From the NCBI GenBank assembly GCA_964423615.1, contig CAYRFQ010000022.1, forward strand, positions 40,420-104,419: a stretch of 64,000 bases of DNA. Reading direction: 5' to 3'. The translations under genes and the position numbers were made by a program. This document shows, piece after piece, positions 18,006 to 28,500 of this stretch (position 1 is its first letter; each line of letters opens with the position of its first letter). The stretch is from CAYRFQ01 sp964423615 (GTDB taxonomy: Bacteria > Planctomycetota > Planctomycetia > Gemmatales > Gemmataceae). Under the pieces are notes generated by a model. It did not search any database. It was not told where the DNA came from and saw only the letters and a program-made list of their open reading frames with translations.

Positions 18006-19451
18006 TTACTGTTTCTTTTTCACTGCGCCCGTGGTGAGCGAAAGATAAACGACCGCACCGTCAGAAGTGTACACCCCTACATCAGACATCTTTGTAGGCG
18101 GTGTATTCGTGACGTCGACAGTGACGATAGGAGTCTTGGTTGTGCGTTTCCAAAGTAGACCGTTGTTCTGCTTTCGCGTTGCCGAATAACAAGCCACTTC
18201 GTTCTTCGTCCAGCGGAGGTACTGGCCGCCAGTGACACTCAGGTGATGAGTCGGTTCCGAGTTTTTCAATTGGGCCTTGGTCTTGGCGAGTTCCGCCTGA
18301 GCCGCTCTCAGTAAAGTCGTCAAGTTATCGATTTGTTTCTTTTGACTGGCGTTTTCCTTGGTCAACGCCGTTGTCTTATCGGCCAGGTCTGTTTTCAACG
18401 TTTCGATCAACTTGGACTTCTCGTTCACAAGCTTCGTGAGCTTGACTTCCACTTCGGTCAGCTTTCCATTCTTGGGATCCGTCAAGTCTTTCGAGAGAGC
18501 GTCGACCTTTTTGGCGACATCCTGCAGCCCGGTTTTGAGGTTGGTGGCCTGGGTTGTGGCAAGCTTCTTGACCATCGCAGTAGCAGCTTCGGCTTTTTTG
18601 GCCGATTCGTCGGCAACCTTCTGGAGTTTGGCCAACTGACCTTTCTCCAGATCGGATATGGACTTAGAGAATTTCGCTATGGTCTTCTTGGCTTCATTGA
18701 AATCGACGGTCAGCTTGGCGATCATGTCTTGGTATTTCTTCTTAGTGTCATCAATGGTCTTCTGTAAGCCGGAAAGTGTCCCTTTCTTCGGGTCTTGTAG
18801 ATCGGCCTTGAGCTTGGCAAAAGCCGTTTTGGTCTCGTCGAGCGTCTTTTTGAAGGCATCCATGACCGCCTTCGTCTTCGCCGCCGATAGTTCCTTGACG
18901 GCGGCCTGGAGGGCCGCGATTTGCTTTTTCGGCTCTCCGAAATCTTTCATGAGCTTGGCCCGAAACTTCGCGAACTGACCAGTCTTGGGATCGGTCAGTT
19001 CTTTGGTGTTCTTTTCCAAGGTCTCGATCGTCCCCAAAGCTTCCTTGAGTTTGGCCTGGACACTGGTCAGCTTCCCTTTTTTCGGATCTTGAAGATCGTC
19101 CTGGAGTCCCTGGAGGTCTTCTTTCAACTTGGCAAGTGGGCCAGATTCGAGGTCAGAGAGCTTGTCCACTTCCGTTTTGAGCTTAACTTCGAGGGTGTCC
19201 AAGGCTTTCTTCTGGACGTCCGTCAAAGTCGATTTTTCTGACTGCTGGCTTTTCTTTTGCTTTTCGAACTCCCTCTGAAGTTCTTTCAGTTGTTCCTTCT
19301 GTTTGGTATTGGCCTCGGTAATTTGGTTCAGGTACGGGGGAATCAACAAGCCCGCCAACCCAGCAAATAGCAGCAACAAGACCAAGGTGCCGGCGGCCAA
19401 GATCATGGGTGGCGAAGGTTTTTGTTGGTTGGAATCGTTGATCTGTGTCAT
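18006..19451 (-). CDS. Membrane-anchored long coiled-coil protein
   Basis: The 481-residue product has a short cytoplasmic N-terminus, one membrane helix (about residues 16-38, MILAAGTLVLLLLFAGLAGLL), then about 350 residues of almost pure heptad-type coil rich in Lys, Leu, Ala and Asp. Within the coil a motif of the form D-P-K-x-G-x-L/F recurs five or six times (DLQDPKKGKL, LTDPKTGQF, LQDPKKGTL, LTDPKNGKL) at irregular spacing, like hinge points. A small globular C-terminus (about 395-481) contains Trp, Tyr and Thr-rich strands. Function unknown; it could be an envelope spacer or scaffold. Start 19451 was chosen because GGAG precedes it by 9 bases. It is divergent from the DUF4139-like gene. 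Confidence 0.8.
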   Translation of the reverse strand: MTQINDSNQQKPSPPMILAAGTLVLLLLFAGLAGLLIPPYLNQITEANTKQKEQLKELQREFEKQKKSQQSEKSTLTDVQKKALDTLEVKLKTEVDKLSDLESGPLAKLKEDLQGLQDDLQDPKKGKLTSVQAKLKEALGTIETLEKNTKELTDPKTGQFAKFRAKLMKDFGEPKKQIAALQAAVKELSAAKTKAVMDAFKKTLDETKTAFAKLKADLQDPKKGTLSGLQKTIDDTKKKYQDMIAKLTVDFNEAKKTIAKFSKSISDLEKGQLAKLQKVADESAKKAEAATAMVKKLATTQATNLKTGLQDVAKKVDALSKDLTDPKNGKLTEVEVKLTKLVNEKSKLIETLKTDLADKTTALTKENASQKKQIDNLTTLLRAAQAELAKTKAQLKNSEPTHHLSVTGGQYLRWTKNEVACYSATRKQNNGLLWKRTTKTPIVTVDVTNTPPTKMSDVGVYTSDGAVVYLSLTTGAVKKKQ

Positions 19452-20053
19452 TGCGTAGGTCTCCGCAGATCTGTCAGGTTGCTCAGAAAAACAGTCGAAG
19501 GCGGTCCAGCACAACTAAGCGCCGATTTGGTTGGGGTGCTCGAAGTCATCCTCTCCTCGTCACTCCGCCGCAGGAACGAATGCAGGCAAGGTGTCCGCCG
19601 GGCGTTCATGGCAGTCGACGATCCTGCGAGCGCAACTACAACGGGGTCAACGGACTCAGAGTTCCGGGATTTTTCTTCGCACCGGGGGTGGGTGGGCGAA
19701 CATGCGTTTTCCTGCAACCTTCGTTATAGCGATTCTGGCTCTGGGGAAGAGGGGTATTCGAGGAAACGTCATGAGATTCTCCCAAATACGACATGGCCAA
19801 AATGACAGTTCTTGGGTGAAGGGCTTCGAATGAGCAAACCAACGAAAGCACAAGGGAGCGCCAAACAGTATTCAATCTCGTCTTTTTATTAGAAGTCGTG
19901 ATTTTCCGGAATCTCGCGGGCAGGCCAATACGCTGATTTTGAGTGAGGTCCGGAAGTCAATGACGAGCCAGGAAAAGTCAGATCGACTTGGGTGCCCAAG
20001 TGGGAAGGGCCATCCTGGCGTTTGATCCGAGTCACCTAGGGGAGAATTTTCGC
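19452..20053. other. Divergent promoter region of the coiled-coil and DUF4139-like genes
   Basis: About 600 bases with no convincing gene. Short overlapping frames on both strands have no domain and no good ribosome binding site. Presumably contains both promoters; I could not identify consensus boxes with confidence. Confidence 0.45.
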
Positions 20054-22273
20054 ATGTGTCAGAACAGATTTTTGGTCATCGCCGGTTCCATCCTGGCGTT
20101 GGCCCTGGGAGCGACCGCCATCTCAGCCTTGTGGTCCCCCGTCTCCATCGGAAACGCACAAGTCAACGCTGGCAAAAAACAAAACGTTCGAGCCAATCCA
20201 ACCAAGAACGTGGGAGTCGGTAATCCCGATGGTCCCGCGCCCTCGTTACCCGTCACTCACGCCACTTTGTACACCAGTGGTGTTGGGTATTTCCAAAGAG
20301 AGAAGGAAATTGATGGCAATACCAATGTCGAACTCTCCTTCTCCGTCGCCGACATCAACGACCTGCTCAAGAGCCTGGTCTTGCGAGACCTCGGGGACGG
20401 ACAAGTGCAGATGGTCGGCTATGACAGCCAAGACCCCATCTCCAAAGCCCTCAAAGGGTATGTCGTGGACCTCAGTTCCAACCCTTCTTACGCCCAAATT
20501 CTCAATCAAACCCGAGGCGAGAGAATCGAGGTCAACTGGTTCCCTGGCGATGCCAAAGTCTCCACGACAACGATCGGCAAGATCGTCGGCATCGAGACCA
20601 AGACACAAGTCACCAAGGATCGATTAACGACGTCCAGCGAATACCTGAACTTGTGGACCGAAGAGGGCATGCAATCGATCAAACTGACCGAGATCAACAA
20701 GGTTCGATTCGTCAACGCGCTCATCAACGACGAGGTCTCGAAGGCTCTGGATGTTGTAGCTCGAGGTCACGACGTCGCCCAAAAGAGTGTTCGCTTTCAC
20801 TTCAGTGGCAAGGGTCGTCGTCGGGTTCAGATTGGTTATGTCGTGGAGCACCCAGTTTGGAAGACGACGTATCGGTTGGTCCTGGGAGAAAAGGGTGAGC
20901 CGTATTTGCAAGGTTGGGCCATCATCGAGAACCCCACCAACGAAGACTGGAACGATGTCCAGGTTCGTTTGATTTCCGGACGTCCAGTGTCGTTTCGAAT
21001 GGATTTGTATCAGCCCCTTTATGCCGACCGACCACAAGTTCAGTTGCCCCGATTGGCCGGACTAGTGCCAAAGATTTACGAGTCCACGTTCGAGCGTGTC
21101 AGTAACGAACTTGACGATGCACAGCAGCAAATGGCCGATTTAGGTCTCGACAGAGCGAAAAGAAGCTCCCCGCGAGAAGCCCGTGAAAAATTAAGTAAGA
21201 AGGCGAAGGGCCTCCCTCCTGCCTTTGGTGGCAAACTTGAAGCCGTGGAACGACTTGAGTCACTGCGAAAGTCGGTCGTGAGTGCCGCGCAGGCTCGTCA
21301 ACTGGGAGACCAGTTCCAATACGTAGTCAAAGACCCCGTAAGCCTGCCTCGCCAGAAGTCGGCCATGGTGCCCATCGTCACATCCGACATCCAGGGACAG
21401 CGCGTGAGCATCTACAACGAAAACAACCTCGACAAACACCCCATGCGAGGACTGAGACTGACCAACAGCACAGAGCTTCACCTCATGCAGGGACCAGTGA
21501 CCGTCTACGACCAGGGAAGTTACGCCGGGGATGCTCTGATCAACGACCTGCAACCCAAAGAGAAAAGACTCCTCAGTTACGCCGTCGATTTGGCCACCGA
21601 GGTCAAGCCCGAAGCAAAAGACCACCCTCGAAACGTGCTCCAAATCTATGTCGTCAAGGGCATCGTCCACAAGAAGATCTTGCAACGCGAGACCAAGGTC
21701 TACCACATCAAGAACCGAGGACAAGAAGATCGACTGGTCATTGTGGAACACTCCGATCGTTCCCCGACTTACAAACTCGTCGAACCCAAGAAGCCTTCGG
21801 AGAAGTCGCGTTCGCATTATCGATTCGACGTCGATGTCCCTGCCGGAAAGACCATGGCTTTCGAAGTCGTAGAGGAACGCGACGTCGATGAGGTCATCTA
21901 CCTGAGCAATGCCAGCACCGACCAAATCCAGTTGCTCATCAAGAACACCCTCACGAGCGAGCAGCTCAAGAAAGCGCTGCAAAAAGCCATCGTCGTGAAG
22001 AATGCGATCGCTCAAACCCAAACGAAGATATCGCGTCTGAGAGAGAAACTCTCGACGATCGAGCGCGACCAGGAACGTCAACGCAAGAACATGGCCGTCA
22101 TTCCTCAGACGGAAAAGATTTACAAGAAATATCTCGACAAGTTCCTGAAGCAAGAGGACCAGATCGTCGAGTATCGAGACCAGATCGAGGAATTGCAGAA
22201 GGCCCTGGATCAACAACAAAGAGACTATGGGGATTACATCCAGAACTTGACCATTCGGCAAAACAAGGACTAG
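20054..22273 (+). CDS. Secreted DUF4139-like protein with C-terminal coiled coil
   Basis: The 739-residue product has a signal peptide (FLVIAGSILALALGATAISAL). The mature part begins with a conserved stretch (THATLYTSGVGYFQREKEIDG) and includes a central region (about 250-300: KSVRFHFSGKGRRRVQIGYVVEHPVWKTTYRLVL) characteristic of DUF4139 / mucoidy-inhibitor-A-like proteins, where a Y-x-x-x-x-P-x-W-x-P/T-x-Y-x-L core is usual. Residues about 350-425 and 640-735 are helical, coil-like. Function in the family is poorly known; an envelope role is likely. The start at 20054 has GGGGAG 9 bases upstream (20039-20044); the longest frame starts at 19988. A strong bidirectional terminator follows at 22381. 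Confidence 0.82.
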   Translation: MCQNRFLVIAGSILALALGATAISALWSPVSIGNAQVNAGKKQNVRANPTKNVGVGNPDGPAPSLPVTHATLYTSGVGYFQREKEIDGNTNVELSFSVADINDLLKSLVLRDLGDGQVQMVGYDSQDPISKALKGYVVDLSSNPSYAQILNQTRGERIEVNWFPGDAKVSTTTIGKIVGIETKTQVTKDRLTTSSEYLNLWTEEGMQSIKLTEINKVRFVNALINDEVSKALDVVARGHDVAQKSVRFHFSGKGRRRVQIGYVVEHPVWKTTYRLVLGEKGEPYLQGWAIIENPTNEDWNDVQVRLISGRPVSFRMDLYQPLYADRPQVQLPRLAGLVPKIYESTFERVSNELDDAQQQMADLGLDRAKRSSPREAREKLSKKAKGLPPAFGGKLEAVERLESLRKSVVSAAQARQLGDQFQYVVKDPVSLPRQKSAMVPIVTSDIQGQRVSIYNENNLDKHPMRGLRLTNSTELHLMQGPVTVYDQGSYAGDALINDLQPKEKRLLSYAVDLATEVKPEAKDHPRNVLQIYVVKGIVHKKILQRETKVYHIKNRGQEDRLVIVEHSDRSPTYKLVEPKKPSEKSRSHYRFDVDVPAGKTMAFEVVEERDVDEVIYLSNASTDQIQLLIKNTLTSEQLKKALQKAIVVKNAIAQTQTKISRLREKLSTIERDQERQRKNMAVIPQTEKIYKKYLDKFLKQEDQIVEYRDQIEELQKALDQQQRDYGDYIQNLTIRQNKD

Positions 22274-22380
22274 AGAAAAGCAAGAAGGGAGAAGGAGGAA
22301 CGGCAAATTCTTCTGCCTTCCCGCTTTCACCTTCTACCATTCCTCGTTCATCATTCACCTTTGACTTTGAGACAAGAAAA

Positions 22381-22417
22381 AAAGCCGGTCCTTCTGCGTG
22401 ACAGAAGGACCGGCTTT
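22381..22417. terminator. Bidirectional terminator between the DUF4139-like and giant genes
   Basis: A perfect 16-bp stem (AAAGCCGGTCCTTCTG, 22381-22396, with its complement at 22402-22417) with a 5-base loop. T-rich sequence follows on both strands (GGCTTTTTCG on +, CTTTTTTTCTTG on -). It lies between two convergent stop codons. Confidence 0.95.
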
Positions 22418-22509
22418 CGGCTTTTTCGTTCACTTCCCCTTCGAAACCAGAGAAGCAGGGTTGACGCTAACGGCCAGCCCCGACTCAGAGGAACCGTGGG
22501 AAAGGTAGA

Positions 22510-25500
22510 CTAGCTGACTTCCAGATTCGAGAGGACTGTTCCTTGGGTAGCTACAACCGCGGCAGTCCCAAAGGCAATCTGATTGTCGTTAAATTCAATG
22601 GCATTGAAGCCGTTGATCTTGAAGACCAAACTGTCTCCTGAAGCCTGGAAGGTCAACCGGTTGGTTCCGTCCTGGAGAGAAACCAAGTTCGTGTTTTGCC
22701 ACAGCCACTTCCACTGGCCATTACCCAGCGAACGGTAGAGGTAAACCGTCGGTTCGCCATATCGGGTGTCGAGGAAGGCCCAGTAGCCAGAGTCGGAATC
22801 CGGACCGGTGCGGAGGATGATGCCGGCGTAGCCAGTGAGTTCGGAAACGTCGATGCTCACGGTCATGTTCTGGCTCGCCACAGTCGAGACGCGGATCGGA
22901 TCGGCGTTTTGGACCGTCAGGCCAGTCTCGGACTCCAGAGAATTTGGTTCAGTGACGACCGGAGGCTCGGAGACTTCCAACGAAGCCGTAAAGCTCTCGA
23001 CCGTCACACCGCCATTACCCCGAAGACCGACACCGCCGGTGAGGAGGGCCGTGTCGGTGGCCGAGGCCTGAAGGACACCGTTGACACTAAGCTCCAGAGA
23101 CGATCCGACTGTCTCGAATCGCAACGTCGTCGGGGTGTTGCCAACAGAGACGAGCTGTTGATCGAGGAGTGTCCAGCTGCCTCGGAGGTTTCGGTAGATT
23201 TCGGCGTACGTGGAGCCACCTCGGTTGACCAGCAGACCCCAGTAGAAGCCCGAAGTACCAGTCGTGCTGTAACGGCTGACCAGACCCATGTGCGTTCCAG
23301 CGCCAGGCAGGGTGAAGGTCGTTTCCAAGGCAGTGTCCGCCTCGTTGACGCCGCTGAGCATGGCAATGTTGGTCGTGTAGATATTGCCACTCGAGAGGAC
23401 GGCATCGCCGATGTTGATGAACTCGCCTTCGATGGCTCGCCACTGACGACCTTCTGGATCGACTGGTGAATCGAACTCGTCCGTGAAGGACGGGTCGAGG
23501 TTGACTGTTGCGTACTGGATGGCATCGACACCGAAGTTGTCGAACTTCGCACCTTGGTAGTTGTACACCCCAACGGTTCCGGATGGTAAAGCCGTATCCG
23601 TTACAGAGATGACTGGCACGTCATCGTTGTTGAAGTACACCTTCAAGGACGAGACATCGGTTTCGAACTTCAGGCGACCTGCACCACCACTAACTCTCGT
23701 CTGACCGAGACGTGTATAGTGACCGTTAAACTTCCTCCAGAGCTCAACGTAGTACCCATCGGTCCGCTTGACCAAAGTCGCCCAGTAGAAGTTGTTGACG
23801 TTCGTGAAGCGACCCAACAGACCCATGTAGTAAGCCGTGGGACCCATGTCCACGTCGGCTTGGATGATCAAGTCGCTTTCGTTGATCCCGAAGAGCGTGG
23901 TCATGTTGTACTCGGCCATGCCTTCAGCCATCGAACCGTTGATCTCGAAGGAACCGAGGTGCTCGACCCATTGACGGGTCAGTTGAGTCCCTGCGACTCC
24001 ATTCAACATGTCCATGAAGTGACCAGTGCTGAGGTCAGGAGTGATCGGCACGATCTCGGCAGCTTTGAGTCCCGTAAGAGTACCTGAAGCGTAAGTAGTG
24101 GAACCCACGATACCTTGCCCTTGGACGACATTGTTATTGGGGGAAGCGATGGTCACCCCATTCAACGTCAACCTTGCGCTGGTGCCGTTGACTTCGAATT
24201 GCATGAGGCCTTCAGCGTAAGTTGGATTCGTCAGCAGCGCGTCGGGGACCGGATTGTATTCGGGAGTCAACCGATACGAGCCACTTGGGGTAGTAGCCCA
24301 AACTTCGGCCATTAAGGTACCATTTCGGTTAGCGATACCACCCCACAACTCGGTGCCAGCAGCTTTGTTGACACGAGCCGTCAGACCAACGTGGCTATGG
24401 GCCTGAGCGGTCGACACAGTGACGTTCGCTTGAACAACGGTGTTCACTCGCGGCTCAGTGTTCTGAGTGACCTCGATCAGCTCTTCGTCAGAACCGCCAC
24501 CTGGAACTGGTGGTGGGTCGAAGTTGCCCACGATTGGGAATCCTTGGCTATCGCCGAACTCGAAGAAGATGTCATCGACGAGTGGGTCGACTCCAAAGTC
24601 TCGCCCGGCATTCGGGCTAGAGGATGTTAGAGACTTGTAGTGGGCAATGGTGCCGACCACTGGAGGGGAGGCGATGGGGCTTCCACCCACGTTCGTGATG
24701 AGGAAGAAGAACTGGCCAGGAACGTCAGGATCACCACCTGGTTGCTCGCGAATGAACAACCCGATGTCGGTCACGCCATCGGCGTTCATGTCAGCAGCTA
24801 CTGGTACTTCGATCGCCCCTCCAGGACCAAACGAGCCACCGGATTTCGGGTAAGCCAGTACATCGTCGGCGTTGCCATCCAAGCCATTAGCGGCAAAGTC
24901 GAATTGCCAGAAGTTCTCGTCGGGTTGGTAAGTTCCCAAGTCGTCGAGACCATCGCCGTCGAAGTCGCCAACAATCGGCCAACCTTTCATGTTGCCAGTG
25001 AGGGTAGCATTGAGGTTGCCGTCCCCTGTGGTGTCGAGGAACCATTGACCTTGTCCACCGGGTGGAGGACTGACGAAGAGCCCAATCTCATCGCCGGTAG
25101 TACCCGTGGCAAAATTGCCAGCAACAGGATAGCCGTTTTGCTGGAAGGCTGGGCCAGGGACGATTCGTCGGTCCCAAACACCGTCGTCGTTGGTGTCGAG
25201 CAAGAAACGGAACACGCCGTTGTCTTCACCGTAGACGCCGAGTTTGTCGAATCCAGTGGCGGGACCGAAGAAGTTTCCGGCGAACATGTGGTCGGTGAAC
25301 AGCCCCATGTTGAAGGTAAGATCGACGTTCGAGAAGTCGTTATCCTTGCCTTCCGGATCCCAGACGCCGTTGCCATTGATGTCGATATCGACGAAGGAAT
25401 CGGCACTGAAGACACCGATCTCTGGTCGAGTATCGATCGTGAACCGTGCCTCAAAGATACCACCAGGCTCACCATCGCCGGTCGGGAACAACGGATTATC

Positions 25501-28500
25501 CAGGGGTTGGATGGCGTTGTTTTCACCGTCGAGCTGGTTGCCAGAGAGGTCTTCGATGGAGTCGCTGATCGTGAGCGTGTAACGGTCATCTGGGAGGAAT
25601 TCGACGTCCGTGGTGGCCGGATTGTCGAAGTTAAAGGTGACCGTGGCGGTCGCGGGCTGCCCAGGAACAACAGGGTTGTTGACGACACGGATGCCGTTCG
25701 GGAAGCCAGGAATCTCAAAGAACGGAATGACACCGTTGGCGTCACCTTCGAGTTTGTAGTGTCCTGGCTGCTGAGCGATGGTTTCGTTCAACGCCGGGAC
25801 CAAGAAAGGCGGAATGGCTGGCGGTGGCACTAGGCGGCCACCAAAGCGATTCGGCAAGTCCTGGAAGTCGACGTCCAGTTGAGCGACCGGAGGCGTCTGT
25901 CCACCGAAGGGAGGTTGTTCCGACGGTTTCGGATCGAACAGGTCGTATTGCGGCACAGCGGTGATTTCCACAGCCGTGACCTGCGGCCCTTGGGTGTCGA
26001 TGAACAAGTCGAGAATGGCGGGTGGGGTTGTCAGGTTGCCAGCGACATCCTCAGCTTCCGCCAGGATACGGCGTACGCCATCGGGCCCGGTCGGCTGCAG
26101 GGTGATCGGATCGAGGAATACGAAGCGTGGGTCGTTCAAGTCGACATTCGACTCGGCTTCCCAACGGCCTCCAGGCAACTGGTTCGTTCCGTCGACGGGC
26201 GACGCCACGGTTTGGGCGATGAGGACGTCTGTCGGGTCGACCACACCGTTTGCGTTCAGGTCGGCATAGAGACGAACGATGGAGTTAGCCTCGGCCGTTC
26301 CGAAGAACCTCGGACTTGTGTCCGAAGTAATATTGTCACCCAGGACACCCGTGTCGCTATCTGGATCGAGGCCATCGGGGACGTCCGCAGGGGGCGTCCC
26401 TGGCACGGCCGGCAAGCCGAAGAAGATCGGCGGCGCGATGCTGTCAATGACGAGTTCCAAAGAGACACTTCGATCTGCAAAGCCAGTGACCTGTGGGTTC
26501 GCGGGGTCGATCATCAGAACACGAGCCGAGAGGAAGTGGGATCCCTCGGTGAGAACCACATCGTCCGCCGTCGTCGTCGGGTCGAAACCAAAGTCGAAGC
26601 GGTACAGACCAGGTTCGATCATGGTCGCGAATCCGACAGGGTCCCCGAACGGCGTGCCACCTTGGACGGGAGTTGCTCCCTCGTCGAAGACCGCGACGGC
26701 ATAACCTGGCACCGTGGGTTGACTTTGATTCGGACCGACTTGGAACGGAATCTGAATGGCAGGATCACCGAGGACCTCGTTGCCTAGCAGCGGCTCATTG
26801 CCGGGGAGGTCGTTGAGGAACTCACCGTCGTCGAGCCGGAAGTAAATGACCGGGGTCGTGTCACGGGTGATGTTGTCGAACTGGTTACGACCTGTGTCAT
26901 TGCTTTCGACGATGAATGTAGTTCCAGCGGCCGGAGCGGAAGCAAGCGGCGTGGCCAGTGTGAACGTGGCGGTCGCCGCAACGTAGTCGAGCACGAGAGC
27001 CCGTTGGCTTGCAAAGTTGCTGTCGACTGGCGGCTCGATGAAGTTCACATAACGGCCATTGTAGAAGTCATCGAGGTTCGACAAGTCACCGGGCACACCA
27101 GAGAACACCGTCGTCGAAGCACCGGCCTGGACCATCGATCCTGGGACCACGTCGTCGATTTCAAGATCAACGGGCGTCTCAGCCACACGGTTGACGATCG
27201 AGAGGGTATAATCGTTGATGGCCGTCACCGTCGCACCGAAGACTCGTACGGCATAAACCTCACCGTCGACAACAGGAATGCGACCCCGCTCATTGTCGTC
27301 GGCATCGTTAGTATTAAAGCCGGTGATGAGAGTGCCATCGACGTCGTAGATTTCGATGTTAAGGTCGCCGTTACCCGGCAAGCCAGGTCGACCATTCGGA
27401 CGCATGCCGATCTGCTCGAAGGTGACTCCAAACTCAAGCGTTCCAGGCAAGAGTGCCTGGACTTTGTACCAGTCTTCGTCGCCTGGTAACCCGGCAGCTG
27501 CACCTGGGTCGATCGTTGCCTTGAAGCTGGTCGCAGCGACCGTTTCTCCACCGGAAAGTGCGGGATCGTCGGTGGCGTTACGGAGATCGTTGTTCAGGCC
27601 GAACGGATCGTTCTTGAACTGGATGTCGTCCGGATGGTTAATTCCACCTGGAATGACTGGTTGGACGAAATCAGGTCGGAAGCCGTCGTATTGAACAACC
27701 AAAGGCTCGACATTCCCTGGGCCAACAATGACCTCACCAGACGTTGGTGTCGCACCTTCCCGGAGGAGGACCAGGTCGGTTAGACCGTCGTCGATGACTG
27801 CCAATCGATCGCCGGCTTCACCAGGTTGGCCAGCTCCCGTTCCGCCATAGACCTCGTATCGCAGGGAGTTGACTACTCCGTCGATGCCGTGGGCATCGAG
27901 CCAGGTCGCGGTCACGGTGTCGTTACCGGCACCTGCAACGATTCGAACGTTCTCGACCGTTCGTTCTCCACCAGGGCCAAGAATGAGGGTGTCGGTTTCG
28001 TTCAGCGGCGTTCCGGCTTCAGGCGTCAAGGTAAAGTTGAACATGCTGGGCAACATCTGGTTGGCGGTAATCAAGTCAGCACCGGTGGTACCTTCGATCA
28101 AGATGGTGTCGAAGTCGGCGCCACCGTCGATCGTGTCAGCCCCCAGACCGCCCACGAACGTGTCTTCACCCGAACCACCGACCAAGGAGTCGGCACCGGC
28201 TCCACCTTGCAGGAAGTCGTCACCAGCACCACCGATCAAAGTTGCGTCGGCAGACAAGAAATCGTCACCAGCGTCACCTTCGAAAAGAATACCCATGTAG
28301 TTCTCAACGAGGGCAGCAGCCTTGATGTTGTCGTCACCGTCGTTCCCATGCACAAACAAGTTATCGACGACCTGAGCACCAATACCAGGCCCACCGTCCG
28401 AAGAAGTGACCCGGATGCTGTAATTGAACCCGGCAACGTCAAGAGAAGTCGCCCCCACGGACGGCTGAGTCGTGACGTCAATGTTGTCCTCGGTCAATCG

